Below, piece after piece: positions 7,254 to 8,300 of a DNA stretch of 8,300 nt. The DNA lies in contig DBUL01000097.1 of the NCBI GenBank assembly GCA_002307905.1, positions 927-9,226 of the forward strand. The letters are read 5' to 3'. Within the stretch, counting starts at the first letter, position 1. Each line of letters opens with the position of its first letter. Made by a program: the position numbers and the translations under genes. The notes under the pieces are model-generated. The model searched no databases and was not told the origin of the DNA. It was given only the letters and a program-made list of their open reading frames with translations. The DNA is from Rhizobiaceae bacterium UBA1291. Lineage in GTDB: Bacteria > Pseudomonadota > Alphaproteobacteria > Rhizobiales > Rhizobiaceae.

Positions 7254-7279
7254 GGAACCAGAGGGTGGGTCGGGCGGTT
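7254..7279 (+). promoter_or_regulatory. EcfG/RpoE2-type general stress promoter
   Basis: GGAAC (7254-7258) is followed after 17 bases by GGTT (7276-7279), equivalently GGAAC-N19-TT. This fits the alphaproteobacterial general-stress sigma factor consensus (GGAAC with CGTT 16-17 bases later; GGAAC-N18/19-TT in Sinorhizobium), with one mismatch in the -10 element. It lies about 30 bases before the ATG of the small gene at 7308, a natural leader length. The match is seen directly; use by EcfG is inferred. Confidence 0.6.
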
Positions 7280-7307
7280 TCTTTGGGATGGAATAGAGGA
7301 GACCGAA

Positions 7308-7481
7308 ATGAGCAGCGAGAAGAAGATCGATAAAGCCGAATTGAAACGCGAACGCCGCGAGGAAGAGATGCCGGCGGCGGGACCGCATGGGCGCAAGGAA
7401 CTGACCGACCCTATGAAGACGCCCGGCACCGGTTCGCTTCCGGAGCCAGGTTCGTCGAAGGCCGATGTCGGTCCCGATTGA
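7308..7481 (+). CDS. 57-residue hydrophilic protein, probably general-stress induced, function unknown
   Basis: The gene encodes a small soluble protein with no signal peptide, membrane segment or cysteine. The first third is highly charged (KKIDKAELKRERREEE, residues 5-20). The rest is Gly/Pro-rich and probably disordered, with GPHGRKELTDP followed by KTPGTGSLPEPG (37-48). Short proteins ending in similar TPGTG-x-LP segments are, as far as I recall, common hypothetical proteins in rhizobia, but no function is known to me. Support for it being real comes from GAGGAG six bases before the ATG, an EcfG-type promoter at a fitting distance, and a strong terminator 25 bases after the stop. Together these make a complete single-gene transcription unit. 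It is separated from the upstream dehydrogenase by 165 bases. Confidence 0.8.
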   Translation: MSSEKKIDKAELKRERREEEMPAAGPHGRKELTDPMKTPGTGSLPEPGSSKADVGPD

Positions 7482-7506
7482 ACGACGGGATACCCCAGAA
7501 ACGATC

Positions 7507-7534
7507 AAAGGCCGGCGGGTGTTCGCCGGCCTTT
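7507..7534. terminator. Strong bidirectional rho-independent-type terminator
   Basis: A perfect 11-base-pair stem AAAGGCCGGCG / CGCCGGCCTTT encloses a 6-base loop (GGTGTT). A-tails and T-tails on either side let it work on both strands. It sits between the convergent small gene (stop at 7481) and the DUF475 gene (stop at 7556), so it can end both transcripts. The T run is short. Confidence 0.85.
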
Positions 7535-7555
7535 GTGTTCCATAGTGCGACAATC

Positions 7556-8300
7556 TCAGATGTTTTCAGCGACTGCTTCTCGCTGGCGGTGGAGCTCTTC
7601 CGCGCGTTCCCTGCGATTGTAGCGGATCGAGGACCATAGGGAGACGCCGATCAGGGCGGCACCGCCCAGGCCGGTGATGACCTCCGGGATATGCACCAGC
7701 GTCTGGCAATACATGATGACCGAAAGGATCAGGATCGCATAAAAGGCACCATGTTCAAGATAGCGGTACTCCGCGAGCGTTCCCTTCTCGACCAGCATGA
7801 TGGTCATCGAGCGCACATACATGGCGCCGATGCCGAGGCCGATGGCGATGACGAAGAGGTTCTGGCTGAGCGCGAAGGCGCCAATGACACCGTCGAAGGA
7901 GAAGCTGGCGTCGAGCACTTCGAGATAGATGAAGGCCCCGAGACCACCCTTGGCCGCTTCTGTCATCGTTTTTTGGGACTGATCCAGAAGGCCGCCGAGC
8001 ACCTCGACGGCGAGGAAGGTCAGGAGGCCGTATATCGCCGAGTAAACGAAAGTGACGGCTTGTTCTCCCTCGATCAGATTCGAGAACAAGAGAACCAGAA
8101 GCAGGACAAAGGCAATCTCAATTCCCTTGATCGAGGCCGAGCGGGCCATATGCTTCTCGATCATCTCGATCCAGTGCACATCCTTTTCGCGGTCAAAGAA
8201 ATAGGTGAGGCCGACCATCATCAGGAAGGTGCCGCCGAAGGCCGCGATCGGTAGGTGGGCATCGTTCATGATGCGGGCATATTCGGCAGGCTCTCGCGCC
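7556..8300 (-). CDS. DUF475 / TerC-superfamily integral membrane protein (N-terminus cut by window edge)
   Basis: The last 247 residues of a polytopic membrane protein are present, and the frame runs open to the right edge. The in-frame ATG at 8269 is internal, because coding continues upstream (REPAEYARI) and family alignment continues across it. About seven hydrophobic segments are visible. The family hallmark is FIYLEVLDASFSFDGVIGAFALS, with acidic residues inside a membrane segment; the SIAAFGG-like IAAFGGTFLMMV and FFDREKDVHW blocks also fit DUF475. TerC-superfamily proteins are linked to metal-ion (manganese, calcium) export and tellurite resistance, but DUF475 members have no assigned reaction that I know of. 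The C-terminus is a basic and acidic cytoplasmic-type tail. About 100 N-terminal residues and the start are missing from view. Confidence 0.88.
   Translation of the reverse strand, partial: AREPAEYARIMNDAHLPIAAFGGTFLMMVGLTYFFDREKDVHWIEMIEKHMARSASIKGIEIAFVLLLVLLFSNLIEGEQAVTFVYSAIYGLLTFLAVEVLGGLLDQSQKTMTEAAKGGLGAFIYLEVLDASFSFDGVIGAFALSQNLFVIAIGLGIGAMYVRSMTIMLVEKGTLAEYRYLEHGAFYAILILSVIMYCQTLVHIPEVITGLGGAALIGVSLWSSIRYNRRERAEELHRQREAVAENI

Noticed and set aside
7691..8254. Plus-strand 187-codon frame opposite the DUF475 gene
   Set aside because: It is antisense to a clear membrane-protein gene, with a His/Asp/Glu-rich shadow composition and no ribosome site.

Overview
The window looks like high-GC alphaproteobacterial DNA, most likely from a Rhizobiaceae member (Sinorhizobium, Rhizobium or a relative). 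This is an inference from three things: the divergent cbbR / cbbF-cbbP-cbbT order, which I recall from Sinorhizobium meliloti; an EcfG/RpoE2-type stress promoter; and the codon and ribosome-binding-site style. No rRNA, tRNA, insertion sequence, CRISPR array or phage gene was seen.

Left part (1-4433): a Calvin-Benson-Bassham block. On the minus strand, cbbF (class I fructose-1,6-bisphosphatase), cbbP (phosphoribulokinase) and cbbT (transketolase, cut by the left edge) form a tight operon with gaps of 10 and 11 bases. At each junction the stop codon is part of the next gene's Shine-Dalgarno sequence. The Rubisco genes cbbLS are not in view and probably lie beyond position 1. The LysR-type regulator cbbR is divergent on the plus strand. 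The 105-base gap between cbbF and cbbR is AT-rich and holds a perfect TATAAT for the cbbF side and a LysR-type T-N11-A dyad.

Middle part (4434-5981): a YeeE/YedE-family membrane protein (probable thiosulfate or sulfur-compound importer) converges on cbbR, with a GC hairpin at the junction. Its upstream region of about 305 bases holds a strong 39-base inverted repeat. The repeat overlaps the ribosome binding site of a very short, cysteine-containing reading frame. This is the least explained stretch of the window.

Right part (5982-8300): a complete iron-dependent alcohol dehydrogenase; a 57-residue hydrophilic protein behind a recognisable general-stress (EcfG-type) promoter; a strong bidirectional terminator; and, on the minus strand, most of a DUF475/TerC-superfamily membrane protein cut by the right edge.

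Taken together, cbbF, cbbP and cbbT regenerate ribulose bisphosphate for CO2 fixation under CbbR control. The neighbouring sulfur-compound transporter would fit a cell that fixes CO2 using reduced sulfur as electron donor, but the window contains no sulfur-oxidation enzyme, so this link is only a hypothesis. No clearly new multi-gene system was found. The best leads are the repeat plus short peptide frame upstream of yeeE, and the stress-promoter-driven small protein.
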